Counted from the first letter of the stretch, positions 21,043-32,546 are shown. The stretch is 64,000 nt of DNA from Sabellastarte sp. h YS-2021 (GCA_964017235.1 OZ024930.1:152706221-152770220); one strand, 5' to 3'. Notes: generated from the letters alone by a model not told the origin. Numbers and translations: made by a program.

Positions 21043-21607
21043 GAATCCCAGCATGTTGGATAGCTGGCAAGGCTGGACAGTGGCTAAGAAGATCTGGCAA
21101 AGATAGCAACCATCAGGGATGAGCATCCAGTGACCAAGGTGGAGGAAGAAGCCCAGTGTGATTTTAAAAAGGACACATCTAAGGCTGAGGAGTTTTCTCC
21201 CAGTCTTCTAAGGTTGAAATGTGGACCAAGGGGATGGACTGCACAGTCTTCGGTCACATCGCCAGCACAGGCACTCCAATGCAGATAAATCTGAAAAAGG
21301 TACAAAAAGCACCATGAAAGAGGAGTCGGGGAACATTGATACGACTCAAAAAAATTCTCAACAAAGCAAAGTTAAGAATAGTATAAAAAGTATAACTTAA
21401 ATTACATTCTCAAGAACATTTGGAAAATAAGAACTCTTGGTAACAAAATCGAGATCCAGGAAGTTTGAAAACAGCAGGCAAGAAAAGAGAAAGTACATCG
21501 AGTACAAAATATAGTTACCTAAATTGGGGTGGAAGCTGTGCTCTATGTTGTCGGATGGCTCTGACACTCCCGGTCTATTTGGTTCCAGGTATAATGCCCC
21601 CCTTTTT

Positions 21608-22570
21608 TCATCCCTGGAACTTGGAAGGAGGTAACACTTGCTGAGCTGTGATGAAGGCACCCAAGTGGAAGGAGTCTTCTTTTTGGTCTTGTCCTCCAAG
21701 ATCCTTGAGGTAGAATTTAGTGAAAGTGTTGTGTGGTTTCCAAAGGCAGGCTTGCATGATTTCATCCAATGAGATTCCCCCATAGAAGGCTTTTGAGGCA
21801 GTGAAAGCTCTGACCTCATGGACCTTTACCCTTGTGAGGTCCATGTCTGCATTGTCAGCCTTAGGGTAGCAAAAATTTGTAGTGTTTTTGATCCAAGACA
21901 AAATAGTAGAACACTGAATATCCTTGGTATGGCCCAATTTATAAGAGATAAACAATAACTGTCTACCCATTCTGGAGTCTTTGGTTCTATACAGATAACA
22001 CTCGAGGGCTTTGACAGGGCAAAGTAGAACATCCGTGTTTCTGGAGCCTCCATCACACTTCAAGGCTTGGATTACCACTGGAGAGATGGCTTGTGAACCC
22101 TCTTGTCAACAAAGGATGGAGAGGGGGAGAGTTATATCTTGTCCCAATCACCCAGGCATAAAACTCCATTGAGAGTTCAGGTGCGAATCTCACTACACCT
22201 CTTTCCTGAGGCTAAGGCTAACAGGAAAACTGTCTTCCAGGTAAGGAATTTGAGAGAAGCCTCCTCCTGTGGTTCGAAGGGAGGCTGGTTGAATCTATGT
22301 AAAACAAGAGAGAGATTCCAACTATGGAGGGTCCTGGAGATCTTAGGCTTATCCCTGGGAACTCTAGCGATTAATCTGGCAATTTCCACATTGGTGCTAA
22401 TGTCTATTTTGAATTTCCAAGGGTATCTGCAATGACTAGTCTATACCCTTTGGTGGTGGAATGGCATCCCTTTTAGTCACTAGATACCACAAGAAATTGA
22501 AGCTATCCCCTATAGAGTGATTCCTTAATTTTACCTGTTTACCTGTTTCTCTGTGCACCATCATTGGAAA
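21608..22570 (-). pseudogene. DIRS tyrosine recombinase, broken
   Basis: Downstream part (22078-21608) keeps the HxxR box as HEVRAF and the nucleophile region FTKFYLKDL, with an EIMQACLWKPHNTF segment between. The upstream part (22389-22177) holds ISRTLHSWNLSLVLHRF and the first catalytic Arg region LALASGKRCSEI. Further upstream RAIYTSKW near 22580 is the start of the domain. The two halves are in different frames with stops between them, so no full protein can be made. Other members join strands through these R-H-R-Y residues to insert circular cDNA. Confidence 0.85.
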
Positions 22571-22575
22571 ACAAT

Positions 22576-23640
22576 TCATTTTGATGTGTAGATGGCTCTA
22601 GATGAGAGTCTCTGAGGAGCAGCAATTCTTTCTGTCACCTCTGCAGTAAGCCCATGTTGCTGGAGTGTGGAACTCCTAGATACCATGCATGAAGATTCAG
22701 AGATGTTGGGTTGGCATGATAATGGTTGGTCAGTGGTTGTTTGAGCAGAGTGCGAAAGGATAGTAGTTGTCTGGGTATGTCCATAGACATCACCACTAAG
22801 TCCTAAAATCACTGTTTGTTTGGCATGTCTGAGGCAATTAAGATCTTCCTGCACATTTTTATTAAAGTTTTTGTACAACCTTAGGCAAAAGGGTGGTGTG
22901 AGGAAAAGCATACACAACCAAATTTTTCCATGGGATGTTCAAGGCATCTACTGCCCAGGCCTGAGGGTCTGAGACTGGAGAGACATAGAGAGGAAGTTTT
23001 TTGTTCAGGCTGGTTGTGAATAGGTCCACCTGGGGACTTTCCCATAATTTGGAAAAAAGATCTGTGGAGAGTGGGACCACTGTGTCGATTGGATCTGGTT
23101 CCTCCTGGAGAGGCTGTCCAGAATAACGTTAAATAAACCCCATACCTGCCTTGCTCAGAGTGTTACGTTGTTGTGGTGGCACCAGGTGAACATTCAACAC
23201 ATCAGCATACAGAGAGCTGCTGACTCTGTGCTGCCCTGTTTGTTGATGTATATAACACGACTGAAGTGTTGTCTAACGCAATGAGGACTAAATTGTTGAT
23301 GCAGCTCTTTTTGAATTGCAGAGCCAGAAATACCGCCTTCAATTCTAGTAGGTAGATATGTAGGTATTTTTCTTGTTGAGACCAGAGCTCTCCTGTAGAT
23401 TTTTTATTTTAGTGAGTGCTCAAACCTGTGTTTGACGCATCTGTAAAGATTAGTTTTTCATTTTCCCTTGGGTTGAGAAACTCACCTTATGGCACATTTT
23501 GGGGGTCTAACCACCATTCCCTGTGTTGTATCATCATCTGATTCCAGGGAATTGGTATGTCCAGAAGCATCGTCTATTTCCAGTGAGTCTTGAAATGCCA
23601 TTGAAAAGGTCTCCTGTATCCTGCCCACAGTGCCCCCCCC
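22576..23640 (-). pseudogene. DIRS RNase H and linker, broken
   Basis: Reverse frames give, in order, WWLDPQNVP, ENEKLIFTDASNTGLSTH (first Asp), YLLELKAVFLAL (Glu), LVLIALDNTSVVLYINKQGS (Asp), then the linker VDLFTTSLNKKLPLYVSPVS and NIPWKNLVVYAFP. This is the RNase H arrangement of DIRS1-type polyproteins. Stops at several codons and frame changes show it is inactive. The upstream end at about 23640 is cut by the Ngaro/PAT-like element next to an uninterrupted run of C. Confidence 0.8.
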
Positions 23641-23892
23641 CCCCCCCCACAAAGATGAGATGATATTTACAAATAACACACCCAAGATGGGAATAAAATT
23701 AGTTTATTCTATGTTAAGCTCTAATAGTACTATTTACATACAGACTTTAACTGAGATTGGATTACATCATAAACTAAGGCCACCTTAACAGGTGAATACA
23801 ATGATTTACAAATGTCAGATACAAATTTTACATGGCTATACAACGTTAAAGTTAAGCAATGAGTTTAAGATGGCCTTAGTGTAAATAAAATG

Positions 23893-24085
23893 AGGTCACC
23901 ATAAGGTTTGAGGTAACCCTAAGTTAAATGTTATGGTACAGGCACGGCCTGTGTACAAGCTCAAGTTAACTGAATTCTGAGTAAAATGAGGTCACCATGA
24001 GAGTTAAGGTGACCCTAAATTAAATTACAATGCTACAGGTAGTTCCTGTGTACCGGTTACAGCTGACTAAATTCTGTGATTTAGA
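23893..24085 (-). repeat. Two direct repeats of about 98 bp at the YR element 3' end
   Basis: 23893-23990 and 23991-24085 share GAGGTCACCAT, AACCCTAA/GACCCTAA, TACAGG, CCTGTGTAC and CTGAATTCTG/CTAAATTCTG in the same order. A weaker third copy may lie at 23780-23890. Repeats downstream of the recombinase are expected for split-direct-repeat elements (B1/B2), but I could not identify the matching 5' copy. Confidence 0.6.
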
Positions 24086-24225
24086 TAAGGTTTAATATTT
24101 TATGCTTTCACTAGTATTTGAAGTGACAAGTACCAGTGAATTACAGATTAGTTGGAAACTATGTATATTTTAATTTTCAATCTTGAGATAAAGAGCCCAA
24201 ACCACCAAGTAGAAGTAGTTAGAAC

Positions 24226-25200
24226 CTAGGACCTCAGTAGAGAGGCAAAGGTGTGGGCTACTACCTGAGAGGCATTGTGGTCTTGTGTGATGTAGGACCA
24301 GACACAGTCCGACATCCAGGTGCCATGGCTTTGGATGTCTTGCAAGGGGACACTGGAGTTGAAGGCCAAGGTGGCACCTGAACGTCGGAAGGAGTGGAAG
24401 GTGATGTTAGACTTGGCCATGCCCAATCTGTCCAGTATAATGGCCAAGTTTTTCCTCAACCTAGAGTTGGTGAGTGGGTACCAATTACCATTCTTCTTGA
24501 CTTGGAAGAGAGGGGAATTGGTGGAACCAGGGGTAATGGACAGTATGACTTTGAGGGTAGTAACTGGGCATAGTGGTGAGCGACCTAGTGATGGAATTTT
24601 GAGAATTTTTACTGCATTGCGAGATTGAAGAGTCTTAGTCCATTTAACTAGGATGTGGGCCCCAGGGGGACCAAAGAAGATGTCGGCCCTGGCCAGCTGT
24701 TCCAGAGGATTAAAGGACGAAAGGGTGTGGGGAACTAAGTTGGAAATCCTTAGAAATGTGAAGAAGGAAGTGAAGAAGCAAGCCTTATAAATCTGGCCCA
24801 TGTACATGGAGTTGCAGGCAGCGACTATCTCATGCAGCAAGGGAATGTCAATTATAGATTTAAGAGATACTCGCAGAGGGGCCTGCAACTTTAAGGCTCT
24901 GGTAAAGTAGGAAATTCTGTGGTCCCTGAAAGGTAAAGATGGAAGACCATATAACTGAAGCATGGTTTTTATTGCAGAAAGATAATTGTTTATACTAGCC
25001 TGGGACAGCTGATTGAAGACCAAAAACTCAAGAAAGGCCAGGCTGTGATCTGTGTTAAGGTGATGAATATCAATGGTGAAGAATATGCAAAATGCAATGA
25101 AGGTCCTAAACATTTGAGAGTAGGCCTTTGAGGTAGATTTCCTGAAGGCCCCACAAAGGCGACGGGAAACTGATGCCAGTAATTTCTGGAAGTGAGGTTG
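24226..25200 (-). CDS. Tyrosine recombinase of the Ngaro/PAT-like element
   Basis: The open frame from 25113 to 24226 has 295 codons from its first Met. The frame extends upstream to about 25210 (HQPHFQKLLASVSRRLCG), where a single TGA separates it from RNase H in the same frame. Fold order: an N-terminal helical SAM-like domain (residues 20-75, LSQASINNYLSAIKTML), then the catalytic domain with R122 (FTFLRISNLV), H240-x-x-R243 (HSFRRSGATLA), H263 (HGTW) and Y274 (VWSYI). All residues of the catalytic set are present, so this is the best-preserved transposon protein in the window. Its role is recombination of circular cDNA into the target. RNase H and YR in one frame with one stop suggests a single polyprotein or read-through originally. 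Confidence 0.9.
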   Translation of the reverse strand, partial: QPHFQKLLASVSRRLCGAFRKSTSKAYSQMFRTFIAFCIFFTIDIHHLNTDHSLAFLEFLVFNQLSQASINNYLSAIKTMLQLYGLPSLPFRDHRISYFTRALKLQAPLRVSLKSIIDIPLLHEIVAACNSMYMGQIYKACFFTSFFTFLRISNLVPHTLSSFNPLEQLARADIFFGPPGAHILVKWTKTLQSRNAVKILKIPSLGRSPLCPVTTLKVILSITPGSTNSPLFQVKKNGNWYPLTNSRLRKNLAIILDRLGMAKSNITFHSFRRSGATLAFNSSVPLQDIQSHGTWMSDCVWSYITQDHNASQVVAHTFASLLRS

Positions 25201-25218
25201 ATGACCTGCAGAATAGAA

Positions 25219-26640
25219 TCATATTTGCCAGTTAATTAGCAAGCTATGGGAAGGGGGATATACCCAGGTAGCCCCAGGGAGCCACTGGTGGACCTTGTCC
25301 CTGTGAGTTTGAGATATGTGAAATCTGGATAAAGAATCTGCTATGACATTATGCTTGCCTGGTATGTGTATTGTGTTTAGTCTGATATCAGCCTTTGCTG
25401 TCTCCATGCTAATATTGCGACATATGGCAGCGAGGGTAGGGTCTTTTGTTTTGCCAGATTTAAGAATAGTGACCACTGCTTCATTATCACAACGGACCAA
25501 GATGGTTTTAGTGGCCCATTGGGGCGCCCAAGACCTTAGGGCCAGGAGTATGTTGAGCATTTCTAACTGAGCTATGCCCATGTTCATATACCCTTTGGGA
25601 AGGGAGACAGCATACACTTGGTTGTTATAAGTCGCCCCTAAGCCCTCCAAACAAGCGTCCAGCTCGATTTCGCCCTGGATGGGGTCATGCTTAAAGAAGG
25701 CAGAGCCATTGAACACTGGGAGGAATTCGCAAAACCAATTTAAGTCCCTCTTGAAGTCGACATTCAGTGTGACTAATTCATGCTTGTGCGAGGCCCTAAG
25801 CAAGTCGAGCATTCTGCAAAGCCTAATTCTAGCAATAGATCTTTTAGAATTTGGAAGGCAGGGCCTGCTTGGCTTACTGTGGCGTGCCCAATGACGTCAT
25901 CAATGTAATTTGTGACCTGGTGACCTTTCTGACGCATAAAATGATGCACAGTGTCGCTCAGGCATTGAAAAATCGCCGAAGCATGCCGAAAGCCGAACAG
26001 CAGGCAGGTGTCTATAAAGTAGTCCTGGAGCCTTAGGCCTAACAGGGAATAGTCTTTCGGATCCATCTTAACATGCCTAAAGGCCCTGGAGACATCTATC
26101 TTGTAAAGAAGGGACCCTTAGTTTTATGATCTTGCTAGTGATATCATCTATAGTTGGGAGTGTTAACAGGAAGGGGGTGCCTAGGTAAACATCTAGAGTG
26201 ACCCCAGCATTGATTGAATGGTCAGGGGGAAAGCTTAGATCTATAATGACCCTCCTGTGGTTGGAATCTGCTTTTTCCCTTGTCATAAACGGTGAGATGT
26301 GTAAACTTTCGAGTGGTGGTTCCTTGAAGGGGCCTAGAATAGCTCCAAAATCCTTTTCTTCTTGTAAGTATATTTGAATGTCTTCCTTAAAGTCAGTAGC
26401 TGATTTATGGTTACATTCGTTGTTGATCAAGGATATACTGTGGTCAAAGTCAAGAGGGAAACCATAGCGAATGAGGTAACCCAGTTGTTTGTCCCAATAG
26501 TTGTGTAAGTATTTGTCTCATACATCAGCATTCAGCTGAGACTTAATTTGGATCTGTGCATGCATAAAGTTAAAATTGCCTGATTCATGGATTTGCTCAT
26601 GAATTTTTAAAATTGATTTTTGACTGTTTCTTTTGCAATT
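25219..26640 (-). pseudogene. RT and RNase H of the Ngaro/PAT-like element
   Basis: Reverse transcriptase part: YWDKQLGYLIRYGFPLDF, FGAILGPFKEPP, HISPFMTREK, RRVIIDLSFPPDHSINAGV, motif A in a shifted frame near 26110 (LYKIDVSRAF), then FGFRHASAIFQ and YIDD (VTNYIDDVIG). RNase H part (25812-25219): LDACLEGLGATY, AQLEMLNILLALRSW, VRCDNEAVVTILKSG and HNVIADSLSRF supply the D-E-D-D set. A one-base loss near 26115 breaks motif A. Between ILKDLLLELG and RIRLCRMLDLLR (near 25830) about 60 residues usual for the family are missing, so an internal deletion is likely. Not functional as it stands. Confidence 0.87.
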
Positions 26641-26703
26641 TTTGGCCGGGAGCATTAAATCCCCTAGTGGAATAAACCCAAACTTGTCATGTGTCTGACT
26701 GTC

Positions 26704-27378
26704 CTAGGCTTTGAAAGTCTGGACATTGGTAGCTGAGGCGATAGCAGCCCTGTGACGTGGTCGAAATGCAAGCTGTAAATTGTATTTGTCATCAATGACT
26801 GGAGAAGTGTGAACGACGCATGAATCGACGCTATCACTTACTTTTTTACAATTGTCGTCATTTTTTTGACTCACCTTGTTATGTGGGACTGCCTCACTAG
26901 CAGTCGCACTACTGTCATGGGCAACTGCTGCCATTTCATCACTTTTATCATTACTCAGTACAGAGAATTTGTTAAAAGTAGCAAAGTCAAAATCACCAGA
27001 GTTGACAGAAATCTTACCTTTATTGACACTTCTCGTGCGACTGCTAGTATTACAGTTACTTTGTATGACACCAGCTGACGACTTCTGTAACTTGTGATTT
27101 TTGACTGCCAAACTGTTGTATTTACAAGTTTTTGCTTTCTGATAATGACCTTTGACAGGCAAAACGTGAGGGATATTGGCAATATCAACATCATAGGAGT
27201 CGTCACCTTGTGTATTGACACCTTGTTTTGTTTTATGTGTATGCACACGACTTTGTGTATCTCTTTTATTGACAGACAGATTGACACCTTGTGCAATGTT
27301 TTTTGCTTTGGTTATATTACCATTACTGTAAACCTGGGACCTTTTGCTCTTGACAATATCAGCATATGTTTTTGACAC
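26704..27378 (-). CDS. Second ORF of the Ngaro/PAT-like element, unknown role
   Basis: An open frame of 224 codons starting MSKTYADIVKSKR. It is basic, rich in Ser, Asn and Lys, with repeated DTQSRVHTHKT/QGVNTQGD-type low-complexity stretches and no domain I recognise. It lies between the zinc-finger gag and RT, 64 bp before the RT similarity starts. By position it could be the C-terminal extension of gag or the N-terminal linker of the polyprotein. Confidence 0.6.
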   Translation of the reverse strand: MSKTYADIVKSKRSQVYSNGNITKAKNIAQGVNLSVNKRDTQSRVHTHKTKQGVNTQGDDSYDVDIANIPHVLPVKGHYQKAKTCKYNSLAVKNHKLQKSSAGVIQSNCNTSSRTRSVNKGKISVNSGDFDFATFNKFSVLSNDKSDEMAAVAHDSSATASEAVPHNKVSQKNDDNCKKVSDSVDSCVVHTSPVIDDKYNLQLAFRPRHRAAIASATNVQTFKA

Positions 27379-27492
27379 ACGATTATAGTCACTTTTCCAG
27401 TTTGCAGTACCTTGGGTACATTTCTGAGTATTAAAAAATATCCTACTTCCTACTGCTGTAACATGTACTTTGCACTGCCCTATGGCAGTGCC

Positions 27493-28430
27493 TTACTCGT
27501 TTTTTGCACGAGATTTGCAGTTGGTGTTGGTGTGGGTGAGGGACTTGCCCTGGGAGTAGCAGTAACTGCAAACATGTAAATAGAGATGGCCACTGGTTTC
27601 ATGGTCCTTATTATGGGAGCATGTGTCTTTCTGAAAAAATTTGCAAGGGACAGGCTTGTCCTTACGTTCAAATTTTTTGTTTTGGGAATTTTGTGAGTGA
27701 CCAGTGGTCATTCTTTGGGCATGTGCTCGTCTTATTCGGTCTATTTTACTTGTTTCATCCCAGGCCACTTTACCATCTTCCATTCTACATAGGAGGACAG
27801 CATGACTTCCCTTGGCTGCCTGCCACCCGAAGTCATGACTGTCCTCCATCAGATCAGTTAGGTAATCTAACATGTGGTTCCTAGTGTCAGTACAAGTTTC
27901 TTCCCTTATGATTTGGCTAAAACCAGTGATCCACTGACTTAGAGTTAGAGCGTCATAAGACACCCTGGATTTCTTAGACCCCCCTAAGACATAGTTATGG
28001 GGCCATGGGACCTCTTTTTTGACATATACAGTTTCGTTCCCCCCCTTGGGACTTAAACTTGCCTTGCTCGTTCATTGCCTGGAGCTGCTTCACCCTGTCG
28101 TCAACTTGCCTCTGAATCTGCTTGGACTGCTTGAGGGTAGAGATGGAGGGCAGCACATACTCATCATCCTCCTCTTGACGGTTGCTGACGCTAGATTTGA
28201 TGCTGGGTGACACCAGACATGAATCTCTGTCATTGACTTTCTGTTCCATAACCGTCATGCGGCTACTTAAATTTTTCAGTTCTTGTAAAATGAGAGTATT
28301 TGAGTCTGGTACACTCGTTACATTTTCGTTACTAGAGGCAGTGTCCATCTCTGTAACTATTTTGCATTTAGAGTTTATGGGCCTTTCATGCGCCCCACCA
28401 CACTTTGTACAGTCGAAGATTTTTTTAGGC
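27493..28430 (-). pseudogene. Gag-like protein with zinc finger, frameshifted
   Basis: First segment from Met at 28430: MPKKIFDCTKCGGAHE (CxxC), then a coiled-coil-prone part (LQELKNLSSRMTVMEQ) and a basic end at 27995. Second segment in another frame, 27963-27493: LTLSQWITGFSQII, LMEDSHDFGWQAAKGSHAV, then a Cys/His cluster CKFFQKDTCSHNKDHE..HVCSYCYSQGKSLTH. This cluster resembles the CCCH-plus-CxxC fingers of gag proteins from YR elements. A frameshift and stop near 27965-27995 separate the segments. Confidence 0.72.
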
Positions 28431-28879
28431 ATTTTCCTGCACAGACAAAATAAAATTTCACAGCTCCTTTGATACGTGCACGTATAATGGACTGAGGGTA
28501 AAAATTTTACTAAAAATGTTAAAATGTGTAAAATGTAAAATAAAATAAAAACAGCCCTCAGCCAGCGCTCCACAAGTGAGGTATATGAGCATGACTCAAA
28601 AGAGTGATAAATCAGTCGTCCACAGCCACACAAGTACACAGCTTAATCCATGTATGGGAGAGTCCCTCACTGTAACTGGACTGGCTCTGGAAAACACTGA
28701 AACTTGACGGTTTCAGTGCCTCTGAAACCAACAAGTTTCCAATAGAATTAAACACAAATATTTAAGCTTTGTTTAAAAATGGCGTGTTGCCAGCTTGATT
28801 GCAAAATTTATAATGAATATGGCCACCCTTGGCGGGAGTTTTACATTATTAAATAGGACAAAGGTGACCAATGACAATA

Positions 28880-29830
28880 CAGGTCACAAGAAACAAGAAA
28901 ATTCTTCGCAGGAGGGCACTGAATTAGGTAGCACCTCACTTGCTACCCACACAGTTTCACAGCTTTCTCCATTGATGCAAGCAATCCACTGGTGGACATA
29001 AGAGACCTTGCACTGATAAAAAACTTCACGAAAAGGAGATGGAACATCTACTGAAGTTTGGTCCACCTGTCTTGCGTGGGCTTCACAAGAGCAAAGTCGA
29101 GTAAAAAATGGTATCATAGGAAGTCGAATCTCTGAAAAGGAATGAGTTCCAACTTCTTGAGGTTCACTACAAATCCTAGGTCCTTCACAAGTTTTAGTAG
29201 TTTCTGTGTTTGCTCAATGCAACTCTCCTTGGAAGGAGCTCAAATCAACAGGTCATTCAAATATTGGTGTAGTCTGATTCCCTTTTGTAGAGCTATGAGT
29301 TTGACTTCTTTCACGGGATTTGTGAACACCAATGGGTCGGACGCTAGCCCAAACGGGAGGCTGGTAAATTGGTAGATGATGCCTTTGTGACAAAACCTGA
29401 GGCATTTTTGATACAGGGTATGGATAGGGACATGTAGGTAGGCATCTGCTAAATCTATAGATGTAATCCTCCTTTCCTGGGGGATGCACATATTGATTCT
29501 GGGGTTTCCATCTTGAATTTGGATACGGCCAGGAATTTGGATAAGGGACTGAGGTATATGACTAGGCCAGTGATTCACTGGTTTGGAGACCAGAAACAGT
29601 CGCCTGTAGAACCCTAGACTGTTTTGTCTGTATACATAAATTCGATGGCACCTTTTTGCAGCAGATCTTGATTATAGGTCCACAAGGCACTTTGTTTGTC
29701 GGAGCCTGTACAACCATTAATGATGCAGGGAAATTTGGATAGTTTGGGGTGTTCTCCAAAGGGTAGTTTGTATCCATCCCTGATGAGACACAATATCGAC
29801 CGGTGGACCCCTTGTTTTTCCCGCTAAGGT
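28880..29830 (-). pseudogene. DIRS reverse transcriptase, broken
   Basis: Reverse frame reads RIQIQDGNPRINMC, ITSIDLADAYLHVPI (motif A, Asp kept), IYQFTSLPFGLASDP (motif B), then QYLNDLLI where the family has YLDD: the first catalytic Asp is Asn. After a stop it goes on as LLKLVKDLGFVVNLKKLELI, FALVKPTQDRWTKLQ and SARSLMSTSGLLASMEKAVK, ending PPAKNFLV at about 28885, where similarity stops at the inserted element and resumes near 23640 (FQWHFKTHWK). Confidence 0.85.
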
Positions 29831-32221
29831 AGAAAATGCTGGAGTCTGCTCCCTACCGGCAATACTTCTAATTTTTCTTGACTAGATATTTGAAAACACT
29901 GATCTGGGATAAAGTGTATCCGGGATACACTTTGAAACTTATCCTGCCCTACAGGGACTGTAAATAAGGAGTCTTTTCCCTCTTCTGAAGCTGTGATACA
30001 CTCAGAGGCTTCTCTCCATCTAACGGGGTACACAATTGAGGATAATCTGGAATGTGTTTTCTGTTTTAATCCAGGGAGAGGTGAGACTAACAAACTTGAT
30101 TGAGTGTCATTTAGGAGGTTACTGCTGCTTTGTACTAGGTTTGTTGCCTCCGCAGCTGCATCCTTTGCAATCATCTTGACCTCCTTTGTGACCACCCTGA
30201 GGGTGAGTAAAAAGGGATGTTGCAACATATACTGAGGTGTCAGTATGGATTGATAGTATAACCCTTGTGAAGCATGTTGTCACTGATGACCGACCATGCC
30301 CTTCTTCTTCTTGTATGGGTGGAAACACTCCTTTTATGTACCTGTCTTCACTCATAGGCCAGTAAGGTGTTATTCATATTCTTACATCATTGCCCTATCA
30401 AATAAATCCCCCCAGAGACTGGGGCTTATAGAAGACTTTGCAGTTGGAGGCATCTAGATTGGCATGGGAGTGGCGAAGGTATGCAACTAGACTTATCAAG
30501 ACTAAGTTAGTCATGGTGGAGTTGAAGGTTGATACCAGGTCCACATAAGCCATGGACATACTCCTGCTGATATCCAACATAAATTGCATCTGGGATGCTT
30601 CTTGTTGTGTTATGCTGAATATTTGTTGTATAGTATGTTCCCTGGTGGGGCCATCCTTGGTTGAGCAGAATTGGCCAAAAAGCCTCTCTCTTTGGTCCTG
30701 TGACAGGCGAAGGTTTTTAAGGCATGACTCGCTTGCCATTCCAAAAGTGGACAAAAAGTTGGCTATGTTAATGTTTTCGCAAGACATTCGTTCCAGATTG
30801 ACCTAATCTTTTGGCTGGACTGTAGCTGGGGGCCCACTTCTGTAGCCAAGCTTGGCTATGTTAGAGAAAGCCTGGGCACCACTTATGGTGTCTGCACAAA
30901 CTTTGTATCCACCATGCTGTACCAGCTACCCTTGTGTTGTGGGATGCCTGGGAATTTTCCTATGTCAAAGTGCTTGATGCGCTGAGCTTGAATAAGTCAT
31001 CTTGTGCACTCTGGAGACGTGATAGATCAGCCACTATCAGAAGTTTTATTGATAGGGGTTTGTCTGCCTTTTCTTGTTGCAATAGGAGAGTGTCAAATCC
31101 TATAGCCAAGCCCAGCTTATAATCCTCTTCAGCTGCTGGGTCGAGAGTAGATAGGAAGTCTGAAGGGAAGGTTAGGAGGAGCCGCTTGTTGCCCTGAGTC
31201 AGTGGGTTCTTCTGACCTATTTGAAGCCGTGCAGGATGAGGCTGTAGTGTCAGTTCCACCTGTTCTAGGGCCTGAAGAGGAGACTGGAGCCATGGAGCAG
31301 AAGCAACTGTTGGTTGCTGTGAAGGTTGAGAGGAAGTTATGGATGGAGGCACCTGAATATTTGAGATGTCCTTCTTAACCTCTGGGGGTGTAAGGGATGG
31401 AACCACATCCAAGGGTTTCTCTGACTTGGCGGCAGGCAAGTAGACACCGGAGTGTTTGACACAATGTGTAGTGTGGATGATGCTGGTGGAGGTTGAGGTG
31501 CTATGTGGTTAAACATCTGCTCCATTGATTGCTGTAAAAGGCTTGTAAACCAGTCTAAAGATGAGCAGATACGTCCCTCGTCTGTTTTTGATTTTTTCTT
31601 TTGCAGATCCTTCATAAGTTCAAAGTTCTGCTGTTCCAAATGGCTTTCGATCATCTGGGTCCTTGGTGTGTGAGGGACGTTGAAAATTGTGGTCCGCTGT
31701 GGCTGAGGAAAGGAAAGTGCAGCCTGTCTGCTACTGAGTGTCCTCCATGGGTGTGTGGAACCTGAACTGTCTGATGAGCAAGAGCAGGCACCTTGAAATA
31801 GGCTGAGGGATCACAGTAAGGTTGATTAACTGGTCCCAAAGTAACAGAAGTTGCCATTATATTCTGTGTTGAAAAAGGAAGTGGAGCCAGTAAGCTCATC
31901 AGAGGACTAATTGTAGTCACCTGTGCAGATTAGCCAGAGTGTTCCAGTCTCAGGTGAAGAAAAGTGTCTTCTACGTGGGGAGATCTTTACCAGTAAATAC
32001 CTGTATCTTGCTCTTCCAAGGAATCACCTTAAGAGCCTGAACAATTTCTGTATGCGGACCTCTTCGCAAAACTCTCCCTGAGATGGGTCAGTTGCCCCTT
32101 GAACACAGGGGTCTTGTCCTTTACACTTAGTTCTACAGCCGAAGCAATAGCCATGAGAGTCAAACTGGGGTATAAAATGTCCACACTTGTCCCGTTTCTG
32201 GTAAGGGGGAGTCTTCACCAT
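29831..32221 (-). pseudogene. DIRS gag-like ORF, broken into several frames
   Basis: It opens at 32221 with MVKTPPYQKRDKCGHF and a Cys/His group CGHFIPQFDSHGYCFGCR, typical for the start of DIRS ORF1. Later segments in varying frames: IESHLEQQNFELMKDLQKK (31654-31590), Pro/Ser-rich LTPPEVKKDISNIQVPPS (31439 on), DLSRLQSAQDDLFKLSA, INIANFLSTFGMASESCLKN (30780 on) and MAYVDLVSTFNSTMTNL. At least four frame changes and stops. In other members this protein packages element RNA. Confidence 0.72.
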
Positions 32222-32546
32222 CTTACCACTAGTGTCTATAGACTGTTGTTAAACAACTAACACAAAAATAAACCGTGTACCCACAGTATAATAGCTGTAA
32301 CAAATCACCAAAGTGAGAGCTTCCAAGATGGCTTCCAACAAAAAATAAGGAAGAGCACTTGTAAGAAGCTGTTAGGTTCCCTAGATAACATGGCCAAGCC
32401 AGCAGGTGTACATTACCCGCACCGGTACTAAACACCAGCATCCACTATGACCAACGTTCTGGATAGCCCCGGCTATCTGTGTTGCATGAGTAATAGGTTT
32501 TCAACTTTTACTCCGGTTGGAAGCTTCCTGTGGTCAACCACCGTTA

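Larger units (their letters stand above)
23650..28870 (-). mobile_element. Ngaro/PAT-like tyrosine-recombinase retrotransposon
   Basis: A second YR retroelement in the same direction as, and inside, the DIRS-like one. Order from 28870 down: gag with zinc finger, a second basic ORF, RT, RNase H, tyrosine recombinase, then direct repeats near the end. The recombinase of 295 codons is uninterrupted, while gag and RT have frameshifts and one probable internal deletion. There is no sign of the methylase-like domain of DIRS1, which together with the ORF order suggests the Ngaro/PAT group. Edges are placed by where DIRS similarity stops (about 23640) and restarts (about 28880). Elements of this group normally have split direct repeats, which I could only partly see. 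Confidence 0.82.

Noticed and set aside
21397-21819. Frame of 140 codons overlapping the DIRS recombinase
   Set aside because: It overlaps the real recombinase frame (21608-22078); only its first part is in place and the rest is out-of-frame DIRS sequence.
27094-27375. + strand 93-codon frame
   Set aside because: Antisense shadow of the second ORF of the Ngaro/PAT-like element.
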